DNA of 64,000 nt from Alishewanella aestuarii B11 (lineage in GTDB: Bacteria > Pseudomonadota > Gammaproteobacteria > Enterobacterales > Alteromonadaceae): positions 124,001-188,000 of the forward strand of contig NZ_ALAB01000027.1 in the NCBI RefSeq assembly GCF_000280055.1, read 5' to 3'. Positions 9,350 to 18,962 of the stretch are shown here, piece by piece. Position numbers and translations under genes: made by a program. Every line of letters begins with the position of its first letter. Positions within the stretch are counted from its first letter, which is position 1. The notes under the pieces are model-generated. The model was not told the DNA's origin. It made no database searches and saw only the letters and a list, made by a program, of their open reading frames with translations.

Positions 9350-12174
9350 CAGGCAAATTCCCGCTGTTCACCGCTACCTTCTACGTTACTGACGCAACGT
9401 AAACAAATACCCGGATGGGCGGCATCGGCGCCGACATCGTGACGGTGGTGCCAGCAGCGCTCGCACTTGGCGGCGGTAGAGGCTTCCACCAGCACACTTA
9501 AGCCTTTAATGGCGGTGGCCACCGCAGCGGCAGCCGGTTGCTCCGCACTCACCTTAGCGGTTGAGGTAATCAGCACAAAACGCAGCTCGTCGCCCAGCTG
9601 TGACAGCGCTTGCGCCAGTTCAGCACCGGCGAACAAGGTCACTTCGGCCTGTAAAGAGGCGCCGAGTTTTTCTTCGCGGCGCGCTGCTTCCAGCACCTTA
9701 TTGACTTCATCGCGAACTTCTAACAGCTGTTGCCAGAAGGCGTCACTGAATTTACCTGCCGGTAAGTTGGCAAAACCCGGATACCAGACATCGGTAAACA
9801 CATAAGGCGTGCTCTGGCCTGGTAAGGCTTCCCAGATTTCCTGCGCGGTAAAGCTCATTACCGGTGCCATCCAGCGCACCATCGCCTGGGCGATATGATA
9901 GAGCGCAGTCTGGCAGGAGCGGCGGGCCTTGGACTCGGTGTGCGCGGTATACTGACGATCTTTAATCACATCCAGATAGAAACTGCCAAGCTCTACGGTA
10001 CAGAAATTCATCAGTTTCTGACTTACCTGATGGAACTGATAGTTATCGTACGCATCAATAATTTCTTGTTGTAACTTCGCCGCCCGGTTTACTACCCACA
10101 GATCCAGCTCCACCAACTCATTAAATGGCAGTGCATCCGTTTGCGGGTTAAAGCCATTCAGGTTGGCCAGCAGGAAGCGCGCGGTATTCCGAATACGGCG
10201 GTATTTATCAGCGGCACGGTTCAGAATTTCATCCGATACCGTCATCTCCGAGGTGTAGTCCGTGGTCGCCACCCATAAGCGCAGAATATCAGCACCCAGT
10301 TTGTTCATTACATCCTGCGGTGACACCACGTTGCCCAGCGATTTCGACATCTTGCGGCCTTCACCATCCACGGTAAAGCCATGTGTCAGTACCTGTTTAT
10401 ACGGCGCCTTGCCTTTAATACTGACGCCAGTCATCAGTGACGACATAAACCAGCCACGGTGCTGATCCGAACCTTCTAAATACAGGTCAATTTCGGCACC
10501 ATGGAATTCCGGCCTCGCATCTACCACTGCGGCATGGGTTACACCAGAGTCAAACCAGACATCCAGGGTATCGGTAACCTTAACGTAATCGGCAGCATCC
10601 GCGCCCAACAGCTCAGCAGCATCCAGATCAAACCAGGCCTGAATACCCGCCAGCTCAACTTTCTGCGCCACCTGCTCAATCAGTTCGGCCGTACGTGGAT
10701 GCAAGGCGCTGTTGTCTTTGCGCACAAAGAGCGCAATCGGTACGCCCCAGGTACGCTGACGTGAAATACACCAGTCCGGCCGGCCGGCGACCATATTTTC
10801 AATCCGCTGCTGACCCCAATCCGGGATCCAGCGGGTTTGCTCAATTTCTGCTAATGATGTCTGGCGCAGCCCCTGCTGTTCCATGCTGATAAACCACTGC
10901 GGCGTAGCACGGAAGATAATCGGCGTTTTATGGCGCCAGCAATGCGGATAACTGTGCTTATAGGCTTTGTGTACCAATAAGGCACCGGCCGCTTTCAGCG
11001 CTTCAACTACCGTTTCATTGGCTTTAAACACATGTTGCCCGGCAAACAGCGGCGTATCCGGTAGATAAACACCGTTGGCACCCACCGGGTTTGCCACTTC
11101 CAGACCATATTTCTGGCCAACTACAAAGTCTTCCTGACCGTGACCCGGTGCCGTATGCACACAGCCGGTACCCGAGTCCGTGGTAACGTGTTCGCCTAAC
11201 ACCACCGGTACGCTAAAATCATACAGCGGATGCTGCAGCTTAACTAAATCCAGCGCCGCGCCCTGACAGAAACCCAGCGCATGGTAATGCTCGATATTGG
11301 CGCGCGCCATCACGTCTTTAACCAGATCGGTGGCCAGAATTAAGCGCTCTGCGCCATTTGGACCTTGCTCAACCTGCACCAGCGAGTACTGTAAGTCAGC
11401 GTTAAGAGCCACGGCGCGGTTCGCCGGAATAGTCCAGGGAGTAGTGGTCCAGATCACCACCGAAATCGGGCCCTGCCCGGCATGACCAGCCGGATGATCA
11501 AACTTAGCGGCGACGCTGTCATCCAACACCTTAAAGCGCACATCAATCGCAGGGGAGACCTTGTCCTGATATTCCACCTCGGCTTCGGCCAAGGCCGAAC
11601 CACAGTCGGTACACCAGTGCACCGGCTTAAAGCCCTGTTGTAAGTGGCCATTACCGATAATTTTACCCAGGCTGCGGATAATATTGGCTTCGGTAGCATA
11701 ATCCATAGTGCGATACGGCTTATACCAATCGCCTAATACACCTAAACGGATAAAATCAGTACGCTGTGCATCAATTTGCGTTAACGCATACTCGCGGCAT
11801 TTGTCACGAAACTCCGCCGGTGTCAGCTTGGTACCCGGCTTGCCGTATTTTTTCTCCACCACCAGCTCAATCGGCAGGCCATGGCAATCCCAGCCCGGGA
11901 CATAGGGCGCATCAAAATCAGACAGGGTTTTGGCTTTAACAATAATATCTTTCAGAATTTTGTTAACGGCATGACCGATATGGATATTGCCATTGGCATA
12001 GGGCGGGCCATCGTGCAGGATAAAGGTTTTCTTGCCTTTTTTTGCACTGCGGATCTGACCATAGAGATCATCCTGCGTCCACTTGGCCAGCATTTGCGGT
12101 TCCCGCTGCGCCAGATTACCGCGCATGGCAAAGGCCGTTTCCGGTAAGTTAAGGGTATGCTTGTAATCGCTCAT
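9349..12174 (-). CDS. ileS: Isoleucyl-tRNA synthetase
   Basis: Charges tRNA-Ile with editing of valine. 941 aa, typical bacterial length. HIGH motif in [11 protein letters not shown] near residue 60, editing domain in the middle, KMSKS in [10 protein letters not shown] near residue 605, and a C-terminal zinc finger (CERCWHH...CLRC, about residues 900-925). It lies between ribF and lspA, the standard gammaproteobacterial order. Confidence 0.98.
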   Translation of the reverse strand: MSDYKHTLNLPETAFAMRGNLAQREPQMLAKWTQDDLYGQIRSAKKGKKTFILHDGPPYANGNIHIGHAVNKILKDIIVKAKTLSDFDAPYVPGWDCHGLPIELVVEKKYGKPGTKLTPAEFRDKCREYALTQIDAQRTDFIRLGVLGDWYKPYRTMDYATEANIIRSLGKIIGNGHLQQGFKPVHWCTDCGSALAEAEVEYQDKVSPAIDVRFKVLDDSVAAKFDHPAGHAGQGPISVVIWTTTPWTIPANRAVALNADLQYSLVQVEQGPNGAERLILATDLVKDVMARANIEHYHALGFCQGAALDLVKLQHPLYDFSVPVVLGEHVTTDSGTGCVHTAPGHGQEDFVVGQKYGLEVANPVGANGVYLPDTPLFAGQHVFKANETVVEALKAAGALLVHKAYKHSYPHCWRHKTPIIFRATPQWFISMEQQGLRQTSLAEIEQTRWIPDWGQQRIENMVAGRPDWCISRQRTWGVPIALFVRKDNSALHPRTAELIEQVAQKVELAGIQAWFDLDAAELLGADAADYVKVTDTLDVWFDSGVTHAAVVDARPEFHGAEIDLYLEGSDQHRGWFMSSLMTGVSIKGKAPYKQVLTHGFTVDGEGRKMSKSLGNVVSPQDVMNKLGADILRLWVATTDYTSEMTVSDEILNRAADKYRRIRNTARFLLANLNGFNPQTDALPFNELVELDLWVVNRAAKLQQEIIDAYDNYQFHQVSQKLMNFCTVELGSFYLDVIKDRQYTAHTESKARRSCQTALYHIAQAMVRWMAPVMSFTAQEIWEALPGQSTPYVFTDVWYPGFANLPAGKFSDAFWQQLLEVRDEVNKVLEAARREEKLGASLQAEVTLFAGAELAQALSQLGDELRFVLITSTAKVSAEQPAAAAVATAIKGLSVLVEASTAAKCERCWHHRHDVGADAAHPGICLRCVSNVEGSGEQREFA

Positions 12175-12188
12175 CCGTTTCGGTTCCG

Positions 12189-13139
12189 TTAGGTTGTCGG
12201 GGCCTGCGCGGACGCGGCCTCACTAAAATACTGTTGTGCTGCCGCAACATCGGCGGCAATTTGTTGTTGCAATGCATCCAGACTGGCAAAACGTTGCTCG
12301 GCTCGAAGTTTATGCCGTAGCTCTACCCGGATCTGGCTGCCATATAAATCCTGATTAAAATCAAATAAATGGGCTTCTAACTGCTCACGACTGCCCTGCA
12401 CTGTCGGTCGGTTGCCAATATTGGCGACACCGTTAAAAACACCATAACAAGTATGCGCTGTAATAGCGTACACGCCCGACACCGGTAGCTTACGCCGGTA
12501 AAGCCAGACATTGGCCGTCGGAAAACCCAGATCCCGCCCCAGCTTACGGCCATGGCGCACCCTGCCGCTTAGTGTAAAAGGCCGCCCCAGCATGGCGGCG
12601 GCTTTGTCCAGTTGGTCTTGTTGCAGCGCTTCGCGAATCAAAGTGCTGCTGACCCGCTGCTCGCCCAGTTTTAAACTGGAGGTACTGTTTAAACCAAAGC
12701 CATATTGCGCCGCGGCCTGGGCCAGTAAGGCATAATTACCACTGCGGTTTTTGCCAAAATGAAAATCATCGCCCACAATCAGATGCCGCACGCCCAGCTT
12801 ATCCAGCAACAGGGTTTTGATAAACTGCTGCGGATCCTGAGCGGCAAAGCTGCGGTTAAAATTCACACACAGCATGCGGTCAATCCCGACGGCGGCCAGC
12901 GCCTGATATTTTTCGCGAAAGCGGCTTAAACGCGCTGGCGCGGCATTACCGGCAAACAGCTCCAGCGGCTGCGGCTCAAATACCATAACGCAGGATGGCA
13001 GCTGAAGTGACTGCGCTAACTGCTGCACCTTTGCCAGCACCGCCTGATGCCCCAGATGCACACCATCAAAATTGCCAATAGTCAGTACACAGCCTTGATG
13101 CTGCGGCAGAATATTATGGATACCGCGGATTAACTCCAT
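12189..13139 (-). CDS. ribF: Bifunctional riboflavin kinase/FMN adenylyltransferase RibF
   Basis: Makes FMN and FAD from riboflavin. 316 aa: N-terminal nucleotidyltransferase domain ([13 protein letters not shown] near residue 20; ISSTLIR-type motif seen as [11 protein letters not shown]) and C-terminal flavokinase domain ([11 protein letters not shown] near 205). It follows murJ by 48 bp and precedes ileS by 14 bp. Confidence 0.97.
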   Translation of the reverse strand: MELIRGIHNILPQHQGCVLTIGNFDGVHLGHQAVLAKVQQLAQSLQLPSCVMVFEPQPLELFAGNAAPARLSRFREKYQALAAVGIDRMLCVNFNRSFAAQDPQQFIKTLLLDKLGVRHLIVGDDFHFGKNRSGNYALLAQAAAQYGFGLNSTSSLKLGEQRVSSTLIREALQQDQLDKAAAMLGRPFTLSGRVRHGRKLGRDLGFPTANVWLYRRKLPVSGVYAITAHTCYGVFNGVANIGNRPTVQGSREQLEAHLFDFNQDLYGSQIRVELRHKLRAEQRFASLDALQQQIAADVAAAQQYFSEAASAQAPTT

Positions 13140-13187
13140 GCCTGCAATAATGCCTCTGGTGCCTGTAAACGCCGGATTATAACCGGA

Positions 13188-14765
13188 TTAGTGACGGCTT
13201 TCAGCAACAGATTTCGCTTTAAAATCCGCCAAACGTACCCCGAAAAGCAACAGCAAGGCGAAGTACAGCAGCACCGCGCCGACACAAAGGCTACTTAACA
13301 ACAGAATTTGTGCTGTCAGTGGCCGGGCAATCCAGTCATTCAGCGCCGGACTCAGCCACCACAAGGTTGCCGCCATTAACAGCGCAGCAAGCGTAAATTT
13401 GGCTAAGAACCAACAGTTTTGCCGGCTTAGCTGATAAATTCCGGCCAGCTTTAAACCCCGATACAGTAAAAACGCATTTAAACTGGCCGACATGGCAGTC
13501 GCCAGCGCCAGGCCAACATAACTTAAAAACGGTGCCAGCATCAGGTTAAACACCATATTAGCGACCATGGCAATAATGCCAATTTTTACCGGGGTTTTAA
13601 TATCTTGCCTGGCGTAGTAGCCCGGTGCCAGCACCTTAATCAGCATATAGCTGAGCAAACCACAGCTATAGGCCACCAGACTGTATGACACCATCAGCAC
13701 ATCCTGCTGGGTAAATTCGCCGCGCATAAAGAGCACACTGATAATGGGCTGCCCCAGCACCATCAGCGCCAGCATCGCCGGCAAGCCAAACATCACCACA
13801 AAACGGATCGCCCAATCCAGCGTATGCGAAAAACGCTCCGCATTGGCGGTGGCATGATGGCGTGACAGGTTCGGCAGAATAACAGTGGCAATCGCAATAC
13901 CGAATAAACCCAATGGAAATTCAATTAAGCGATCTGAGTAATACAGCCAGCTCACCGCACCGGTTAATAAAAACGACGCGATCACGGTATCCAACAGCAG
14001 GTTGATCTGGCTGACAGATACCCCGAAAAGCGCCGGCAACATCAGGGTGCGGATTTTCGTCACGCCCGTATCGCGCCAACCCCATTTTGGCATCACCAGC
14101 AAACCGGCTTTGGCCAGAAACGGCAGTTGAAACAACAGCTGCACCACGCCACCGATAAACACACCCCAGGCCAGGGCCAGCGCAGGCTCATCCAGCGTCG
14201 GTGCCAGATAGAGCGCACTACCGATAATGGCAATATTTAAAAATACCGGCGTAAAGGCCGCCACCGCAAAGCGGTTATAGGTATTTAGAATGGCACCCGA
14301 CAAGGCAACCAGGGTGATAAACCACAGGTAGGGAAAGGTAATTTTCAGCATTAACGAGGCCAGCTCAAACTTATGTGCATCCGGGCCATCGTTAAGCCAT
14401 TCGATAAACCAGCCCATACCAAACAGCAGAGCTAGTAGCGGTGAGGCAATGACACCAAATAGGGTTACCAGTGTGACAATCACACCGAGTGTGCCGGCGA
14501 CTTTTGCCACCAGTTCGCGCACCGCATCATCGCCATGCTGCGCTTTCACCTCACTTAATACCGGCACAAAGGCCTGCGAGAAAGCGCCTTCGGCAAATAA
14601 ACGACGTAAGAAATTTGGAATGCGGTTGGCAAAAAAGAATACATCGGCCGCCGCACCGGCGCCGACAAAATTAGCGACCACCACATCGCGGACCAGCCCC
14701 AATACCCGTGAAATCAGGGTCATAAAACTCACAATCAGCCCTGACTTTAATAATTTTCCCGACAC
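13188..14765 (-). CDS. murJ: Lipid II flippase MurJ
   Basis: Flips lipid II across the inner membrane for peptidoglycan synthesis. 525 aa with about 14 transmembrane helices; N-terminus VSGKLLKSGLIVSFMTLISR. I place the start at GTG 14765, because AGGAG lies nine bases upstream and the length then fits the family. The frame stays open to an upstream start at 14879, but the extra 38 residues look non-native and would run back towards the rpsT promoter. First gene of the ribF-ileS-lspA-fkpB-ispH block. Confidence 0.95.
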   Translation of the reverse strand: MSGKLLKSGLIVSFMTLISRVLGLVRDVVVANFVGAGAAADVFFFANRIPNFLRRLFAEGAFSQAFVPVLSEVKAQHGDDAVRELVAKVAGTLGVIVTLVTLFGVIASPLLALLFGMGWFIEWLNDGPDAHKFELASLMLKITFPYLWFITLVALSGAILNTYNRFAVAAFTPVFLNIAIIGSALYLAPTLDEPALALAWGVFIGGVVQLLFQLPFLAKAGLLVMPKWGWRDTGVTKIRTLMLPALFGVSVSQINLLLDTVIASFLLTGAVSWLYYSDRLIEFPLGLFGIAIATVILPNLSRHHATANAERFSHTLDWAIRFVVMFGLPAMLALMVLGQPIISVLFMRGEFTQQDVLMVSYSLVAYSCGLLSYMLIKVLAPGYYARQDIKTPVKIGIIAMVANMVFNLMLAPFLSYVGLALATAMSASLNAFLLYRGLKLAGIYQLSRQNCWFLAKFTLAALLMAATLWWLSPALNDWIARPLTAQILLLSSLCVGAVLLYFALLLLFGVRLADFKAKSVAESRH

Positions 14766-14866
14766 CTGAAACTCCTGTGTATAATGCGTCGCTATTTTCA
14801 CCTGTTCGGGGCGCCAATTACCAGCGGTAATCCCAATTAAATTGCTGGCCTTTTCGCGGAAAGCAT

Positions 14867-14897
14867 TTGACAATGGCACAGTAAATAGGCATATTAT
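14867..14897 (+). promoter_or_regulatory. Candidate rpsT promoter
   Basis: TTGACA (14867) and TATTAT (14892) with a 19-base spacer, about 45 bp before rpsT. The -35 is perfect; the spacer is long, so an overlapping -10 (CATATT, 17-base spacer) is an alternative. Confidence 0.5.
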
Positions 14898-14939
14898 GCG
14901 GCCTTTAAAGAGTCCGGTTTAGTTTTTAGGAGTGTTACC

Positions 14940-15209
14940 TTGGCTAACATTAAGTCTGCTAAGAAGCGCGCAATTCAATCAGAAAAACGTCGTCAGCAAA
15001 ACGCCAGTCAACGTTCTATGATGCGTACTTTCATCAAGAAAACCTACGCAGCGGTGTTAACTGCTGACGCAGTTGCTTCTCAGGAAGCATTCAACAAAAT
15101 GGTTCCGGTAATTGACCGCATGGCGGCCAAGGGTCTGATCCATAAGAACAAAGCAGCTCGTCATAAAGCTCGCTTAAATGCACATGTTAAAGCGTTAAAA
15201 GCCGCTTAA
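14940..15209 (+). CDS. rpsT: 30S ribosomal protein S20
   Basis: Small-subunit protein that binds 16S rRNA. 89 aa, begins [18 protein letters not shown] and is lysine/arginine rich. The start codon is TTG, preceded by AGGAG. The Escherichia coli gene also uses UUG, a feature linked to its autogenous control. It is divergent from murJ. Confidence 0.97.
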   Translation: MANIKSAKKRAIQSEKRRQQNASQRSMMRTFIKKTYAAVLTADAVASQEAFNKMVPVIDRMAAKGLIHKNKAARHKARLNAHVKALKAA

Positions 15210-15225
15210 CTGTCAGAGTTCGACG

Positions 15226-15257
15226 AAAAAGCCAGCTAATGCTGGCTTTTTTGTTTT
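15226..15257 (+). terminator. Intrinsic terminator of rpsT
   Basis: GCCAGC-TAAT-GCTGGC stem-loop at 15231-15246 followed by TTTTTTG, 20 bp after the rpsT stop. Confidence 0.9.
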
Positions 15258-15327
15258 ACGCGATTCTTCATAGTAAAGGTCAACAAACCCTGATAGCGGC
15301 CAAAAATAAAGGCTGCCGTAGCAACCT

Positions 15328-15624
15328 TTATTCTGAACAGTACAATTTATGCATCAACGCGATCAAGGCCTCGGCCTCGGCGCTGTTAAGGCGGTAAAAT
15401 ACCGTTTGTGCTTCTTTGCGGGTTTTCACCAGTTTATGCTTTCGTAACAATGCCAAATGCTGCGAAAGGGCTGACTGACTTAAATCCAGCTTTTCGTTAA
15501 TTTCACCCACCGACATTTCACCTTCTAACAGGTGACATAAAATAATCAGCCGCCGTTCATTCGAAACTGCCTTTAGCAACTTCACAGCTTGCGCTGAATT
15601 TTTCAGCATATCGTCTAAATTCAT
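15328..15624 (-). CDS. ArsR-family winged-helix regulator (HlyU/BigR-like)
   Basis: 98 aa helix-turn-helix repressor. The recognition region is DLSQSALSQHLALLRKHKLV and the wing TRKEAQTVFYRL. There is no ArsR-type metal-binding CxC motif. The only cysteines are C30 in alpha-2 and C96 near the C-terminus, the arrangement used by thiol- or persulfide-sensing members such as HlyU, BigR and SqrR. Redox or sulfide sensing is therefore an inference. No obvious target gene is adjacent, apart from the receiver protein upstream on the same strand. Confidence 0.85.
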   Translation of the reverse strand: MNLDDMLKNSAQAVKLLKAVSNERRLIILCHLLEGEMSVGEINEKLDLSQSALSQHLALLRKHKLVKTRKEAQTVFYRLNSAEAEALIALMHKLYCSE

Positions 15625-15690
15625 TTGTCGTTACCATTACCTGACTGGTTAAATCTGAAAATCAAAGTGCTTAGCGCTTCAGACCAATAA

Positions 15691-16080
15691 TCAGAGCAAA
15701 GGTTGCACCAGATGACTAATTCGCTCTGCCGAAAATGGCTTCACGACAAAAGCCTTGGCACCACCTGCTACTGCCGCCTTCAGGTTGTCGACACTGGAGT
15801 GGGCCGACACCATAAAAATATGCGAGTGCTGATCAATACGCCGGAATCGTTGTAAGAGTACCTTACCGTTGATGTCTGGCAGCTGAATATCCAAAAAAAC
15901 CAGCTGCGGTTGCTGTTGCACAAATAAGGCTTCAGCACTGGCGCCATCTGCGGCCTCATGCACTACCGCTACGCCAAGCGACTGCAGGATCTGTTTCAGA
16001 TAATGTCGGCTGGTTAGCGTATCGTCTACCACCAAAGCTGTCAGGCCTGATGATGCGTCTCCCTGTGTCTGCCCTTGCAT
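15691..16080 (-). CDS. Single-domain response regulator (CheY-like)
   Basis: 129 aa with one receiver domain and no output domain. Acidic pair VVDD (residues 17-20), phospho-acceptor D64 in FLDIQLPDING, switch Ser/Thr in MVSAHSS, Lys in VVKPF. An N-terminal 12-residue tail precedes the domain. No kinase is encoded nearby, so its partner is unknown. It lies 66 bp upstream of the ArsR-type gene on the same strand and may share its transcript. Confidence 0.85.
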   Translation of the reverse strand: MQGQTQGDASSGLTALVVDDTLTSRHYLKQILQSLGVAVVHEAADGASAEALFVQQQPQLVFLDIQLPDINGKVLLQRFRRIDQHSHIFMVSAHSSVDNLKAAVAGGAKAFVVKPFSAERISHLVQPLL

Positions 16081-16200
16081 CCTGAAGGTACTCCTTACTC
16101 AGTTAGTCTGGCTTTTTCTTACGTTAGCCGCTAAATCTGGGTTTAATCCGTTAAAGATGATAAATTCGAAAAAATCTAAACTACCAAGGTCACTTAGCAT

Positions 16201-17529
16201 ATGAAACTCTGGATCAGCACAATAATAGCAGCTTTTAGTCTGAATGTGCAGGCAACAACCCTACCACTGGATAAAGATTTGGCCTATAAGCTGGTGGAAT
16301 CCTTAACCGTCGAGGTCGGGCCGCGCCTGGCTGGCAGTGAAGCTGACATCCGCTCTGTGATCTGGGCCGAGCAACATTTTAAACAGTTAGGTTTTGATAA
16401 AGTCTGGCGCGAGCCGTTTGAGATGCTGTATTGGGAGCGTGGTGACGCCAGTCTGCGCGTTGGTGCTCCTTTCAACCAGGCCTTGGTACTCACCGCTCTG
16501 GGTGGCTCTGTGGGTACGCCCTTTGATGGTATCACGGCTCAGGTCGTGATGTTTAATACGCTGGAAGAGTTGATTGCCGCCGAGCCGTCACAGGTCAAAG
16601 ATCGTATCGTCTTTATTAACCATGCGCTGGAAAAAGACATCCGTGGTGGCTTCTACGGCCAGGTAGTCGGTGGTCGCGCCCGCGGTGCTGTCGAAGCGGC
16701 AAAACTCGGTGCCAAAGCCTTGCTGATCCGCTCGGTCGGCAGCAGCAGCAACCGTTTCGCTCATACCGGTCAGATGCGCTATGAAGAGGGCGTGCCGCGG
16801 ATCCCGGCGGCGGCGATCTCGGTACCTGACGCCTTGCAGCTTAGTAAAATGCTCAGCCGTAACCCGGAAGTCAGCTTAAGCTTGCAAATGAACAACAAGC
16901 TGCCAGGCACCGTCACCAGCCATAATGTGATTGCGGAAATTACCGGCAGTAAAAGACCGGATGAAATTGTGTTAATTAGTGCGCACCTGGATTCCTGGGA
17001 CGAAGGCACCGGGGCTTTGGATGATGGCGCCGGGGTGGGCATCGTAATGGCGACGGCCGCCCTGCTAAAACAGGAAAAGCCGGAGCGCACGATCCGCGTG
17101 GTGCTGTTTGGCAACGAAGAAGGCGGTCTGATTGGCGCCCGTGCGTATGCCGCCCGTCATCACCAACAACTGCATAAGCATGTCTTTGCCTCTGAATCTG
17201 ACTTTGGTGCCGGCCGGGTTTGGCGTTTTGATACCGGTATGGGCGAGCAGGCGCTGCAATTTGCCAGACAGATCCAGCAACAACTGGCACCGCTGGGTAT
17301 TGCCATGGGTCCGAATACCGCCTCAGGTGGTCCGGATGTGTCAATTTTAAAGGCTCAGGGTGTGCCAGTCGCCAGCCTGATGCAGGATGGCACCGATTAC
17401 TTCGATTATCACCATACGCCAAACGATACCCTGGATAAAATTGATCCAACGGCACTGCGGCAAAACCTGGAAGCCTGGCTGATTATGACCCGCGCCATCG
17501 CCAATAGCAGCGTTGATTTACGCCAGTAA
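16201..17529 (+). CDS. Secreted M28-family zinc aminopeptidase
   Basis: 442 aa with an N-terminal signal peptide (cleavage near residue 18, VQA-TT). A protease-associated insert occupies about residues 110-230. The M28 di-zinc site is visible: His262 in SAHLDSWDEG, Asp in ALDDGAGVG, the catalytic Glu pair in GNEEGG, Asp in SESDFG, and His in YHHTPNDT. It probably removes N-terminal residues from peptides in the periplasm or outside. Monocistronic by context. Confidence 0.9.
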   Translation: MKLWISTIIAAFSLNVQATTLPLDKDLAYKLVESLTVEVGPRLAGSEADIRSVIWAEQHFKQLGFDKVWREPFEMLYWERGDASLRVGAPFNQALVLTALGGSVGTPFDGITAQVVMFNTLEELIAAEPSQVKDRIVFINHALEKDIRGGFYGQVVGGRARGAVEAAKLGAKALLIRSVGSSSNRFAHTGQMRYEEGVPRIPAAAISVPDALQLSKMLSRNPEVSLSLQMNNKLPGTVTSHNVIAEITGSKRPDEIVLISAHLDSWDEGTGALDDGAGVGIVMATAALLKQEKPERTIRVVLFGNEEGGLIGARAYAARHHQQLHKHVFASESDFGAGRVWRFDTGMGEQALQFARQIQQQLAPLGIAMGPNTASGGPDVSILKAQGVPVASLMQDGTDYFDYHHTPNDTLDKIDPTALRQNLEAWLIMTRAIANSSVDLRQ

Positions 17530-17681
17530 ACTCCCCCCCTGCCCCTGCTGTCGCCATTATGACAGCAGGGTTACATCTATTAAAAAATCTAATTTGAAAT
17601 CTACAATATTCCTCAGTTGAGTAAAAACTCCACACTGCTCATAATGCGCGCAATTAACCTGCCGCAATATGGAGCCTGCAG

Positions 17682-17960
17682 ATGGAAAACTTGATTTACG
17701 ACATTATCAGCTGGGTTGGCCTGACGATCTGTATCGGCGCGTTTTTTATTAAAGATGTGTTCTGGCTTAGATTAGCTACATTAATAGGTTGTAGCCTGCT
17801 ATTTGTCTATTACAGCCATATCGCCATTCCACAAGGTGTGATCTCAAACCTGTTGGTATTGCTGATTAATGCCTACTACTTGCTGCGCTTTGCTGCGGCA
17901 CGCAAAAAAGCCGCCAGTAGCGACACCGTACCCGCCGCCTTAAAACCGCAAGCCGAATAA
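17682..17960 (+). CDS. Small inner-membrane protein, CBU_0592/YgjV-like
   Basis: 92 aa with three predicted transmembrane helices (about residues 8-28, 30-48, 52-70) and a charged C-terminal tail. It resembles the CBU_0592-type small membrane proteins, whose function is unknown. GGAG lies seven bases before the ATG. No neighbour suggests a role. Confidence 0.7.
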   Translation: MENLIYDIISWVGLTICIGAFFIKDVFWLRLATLIGCSLLFVYYSHIAIPQGVISNLLVLLINAYYLLRFAAARKKAASSDTVPAALKPQAE

Positions 17961-17982
17961 GCCGCTTTTTTCCAAAGCGGCT
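17961..17982 (+). terminator. Stem-loop after the small membrane protein
   Basis: GCCGCTTT-N6-AAAGCGGC begins at the stop codon. No T-run follows, so termination efficiency is uncertain. Confidence 0.45.
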
Positions 17983-18072
17983 TGCCGTTATACTTTCCGA
18001 TCTTTCAGGTCTGGACCAGCGCTAGCTTTTTAACGTAGTGCATCCAGACCATGCTAATCGACGGAGACCGCT

Positions 18073-18651
18073 ATGCAGGAAGATGAATTCGAGCTGTTTC
18101 TTTCTGAAATGGCCGATGTAAAGCCACTGACTCAGGATGCTGTGCTGCAAGCCAACGCTGAGTTTAGCCCCACTCTGGCGCAACAAGCCAGACGCAAGGC
18201 GGCGGAACAGGAAATGGAGTATGATCCGCATTACCTGAGCATGGAATATGTCGAGCTGGTAAAGCCGGATGACGTCTTTGCCTATTGTAAAGACGGCGTG
18301 CAACAAGGGGTATACCGCAATCTGCGCCTGGGCAAGTATCAACTGGATGCCACCCTGAACCTGCTGGGCAAAACACTGATCGAAGCCCGCGGTGTGCTAC
18401 AGCAATTTATTACCGACTGCCATCAACGGGGCGTGCGTACCTTATTGATCCAGCATGGTATGGGCCGCAACAGCAAGCCGCATCCAGCCATCTTACGTAG
18501 CTATGTTTTTAAATGGTTACCGGCTTTTAGTGTCGTTCTGGCAGCGCATACCGCACAGCGTCAACATGGCGGCTATAGTGCTACCTATGTCCTGCTGCAA
18601 AAAAATGCCGAACAAAAGCGCGAAAACCGGGAACGGCACAGCAAGAAATAG
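18073..18651 (+). CDS. smrA: Smr-domain DNA endonuclease SmrA-like
   Basis: 192 aa. The C-terminal Smr domain (about residues 95-180) has the LIQHGMGRNSKPHPAILRSY motif; the N-terminal part is acidic and helical. Family members nick DNA or act on collided ribosomes; SmrA (YdaL) is reported as a DNA nickase in E. coli. Start ATG has GGAGA eight bases upstream. Smr domains normally begin with a Leu-Asp-Leu-His motif; here the equivalent is QLDATLN, a variant at that site. Confidence 0.85.
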   Translation: MQEDEFELFLSEMADVKPLTQDAVLQANAEFSPTLAQQARRKAAEQEMEYDPHYLSMEYVELVKPDDVFAYCKDGVQQGVYRNLRLGKYQLDATLNLLGKTLIEARGVLQQFITDCHQRGVRTLLIQHGMGRNSKPHPAILRSYVFKWLPAFSVVLAAHTAQRQHGGYSATYVLLQKNAEQKRENRERHSKK

Positions 18652-18683
18652 TACAAAACGGCTACCGCACCGCGGCAGACAGA

Positions 18684-18720
18684 TAAAAAATTAAGGGCCC
18701 AAACGGCCCTTAATTTTTAA
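18684..18720. terminator. Bidirectional intrinsic terminator
   Basis: AAAAATTAAGGGCC-CAAAC-GGCCCTTAATTTTT, a 14-bp perfect stem with T-runs on both strands, between smrA and the small minus-strand gene. Confidence 0.92.
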
Positions 18721-18830
18721 ATCACCCAGCAAAAGGCTTCTGCCCGGGTGAGAAAGGCTGACAACGCCATTAAAATCACGGCAATAGCCAGAGTGGTAAA
18801 GCCAAAACCACGACTGGACGCTTTACTCAT
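18717..18830 (-). CDS. Predicted 37-aa single-pass membrane microprotein
   Basis: Short ORF beginning MSKASSRGFG. A hydrophobic helix (residues 11-27, FTTLAIAVILMALSAFL) is followed by a short TRAEAFCWVI tail. GAGG lies eight bases before the ATG. The stop codon sits inside the bidirectional terminator, so the gene and terminator fit exactly. No family was recognised. Support is position, ribosome-binding site and helix only. Confidence 0.5.
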   Translation of the reverse strand: MSKASSRGFGFTTLAIAVILMALSAFLTRAEAFCWVI

Positions 18831-18962
18831 AACCTAACCTCAACATTTATTCTTATTATTCTGTCACGGCAACAGCCCTGGTTGCGACCGACAGGCCGGT
18901 TACTGCGACCAAAAGAGTGTAATCCGTTAATAACCCCTTGGCAACGCTGTAATTTTAACCAG

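Noticed and set aside
13188..14879. Extended MurJ start at 14879
   Set aside because: GTG 14765 has a good ribosome-binding site and gives the normal family N-terminus; the extension is atypical.
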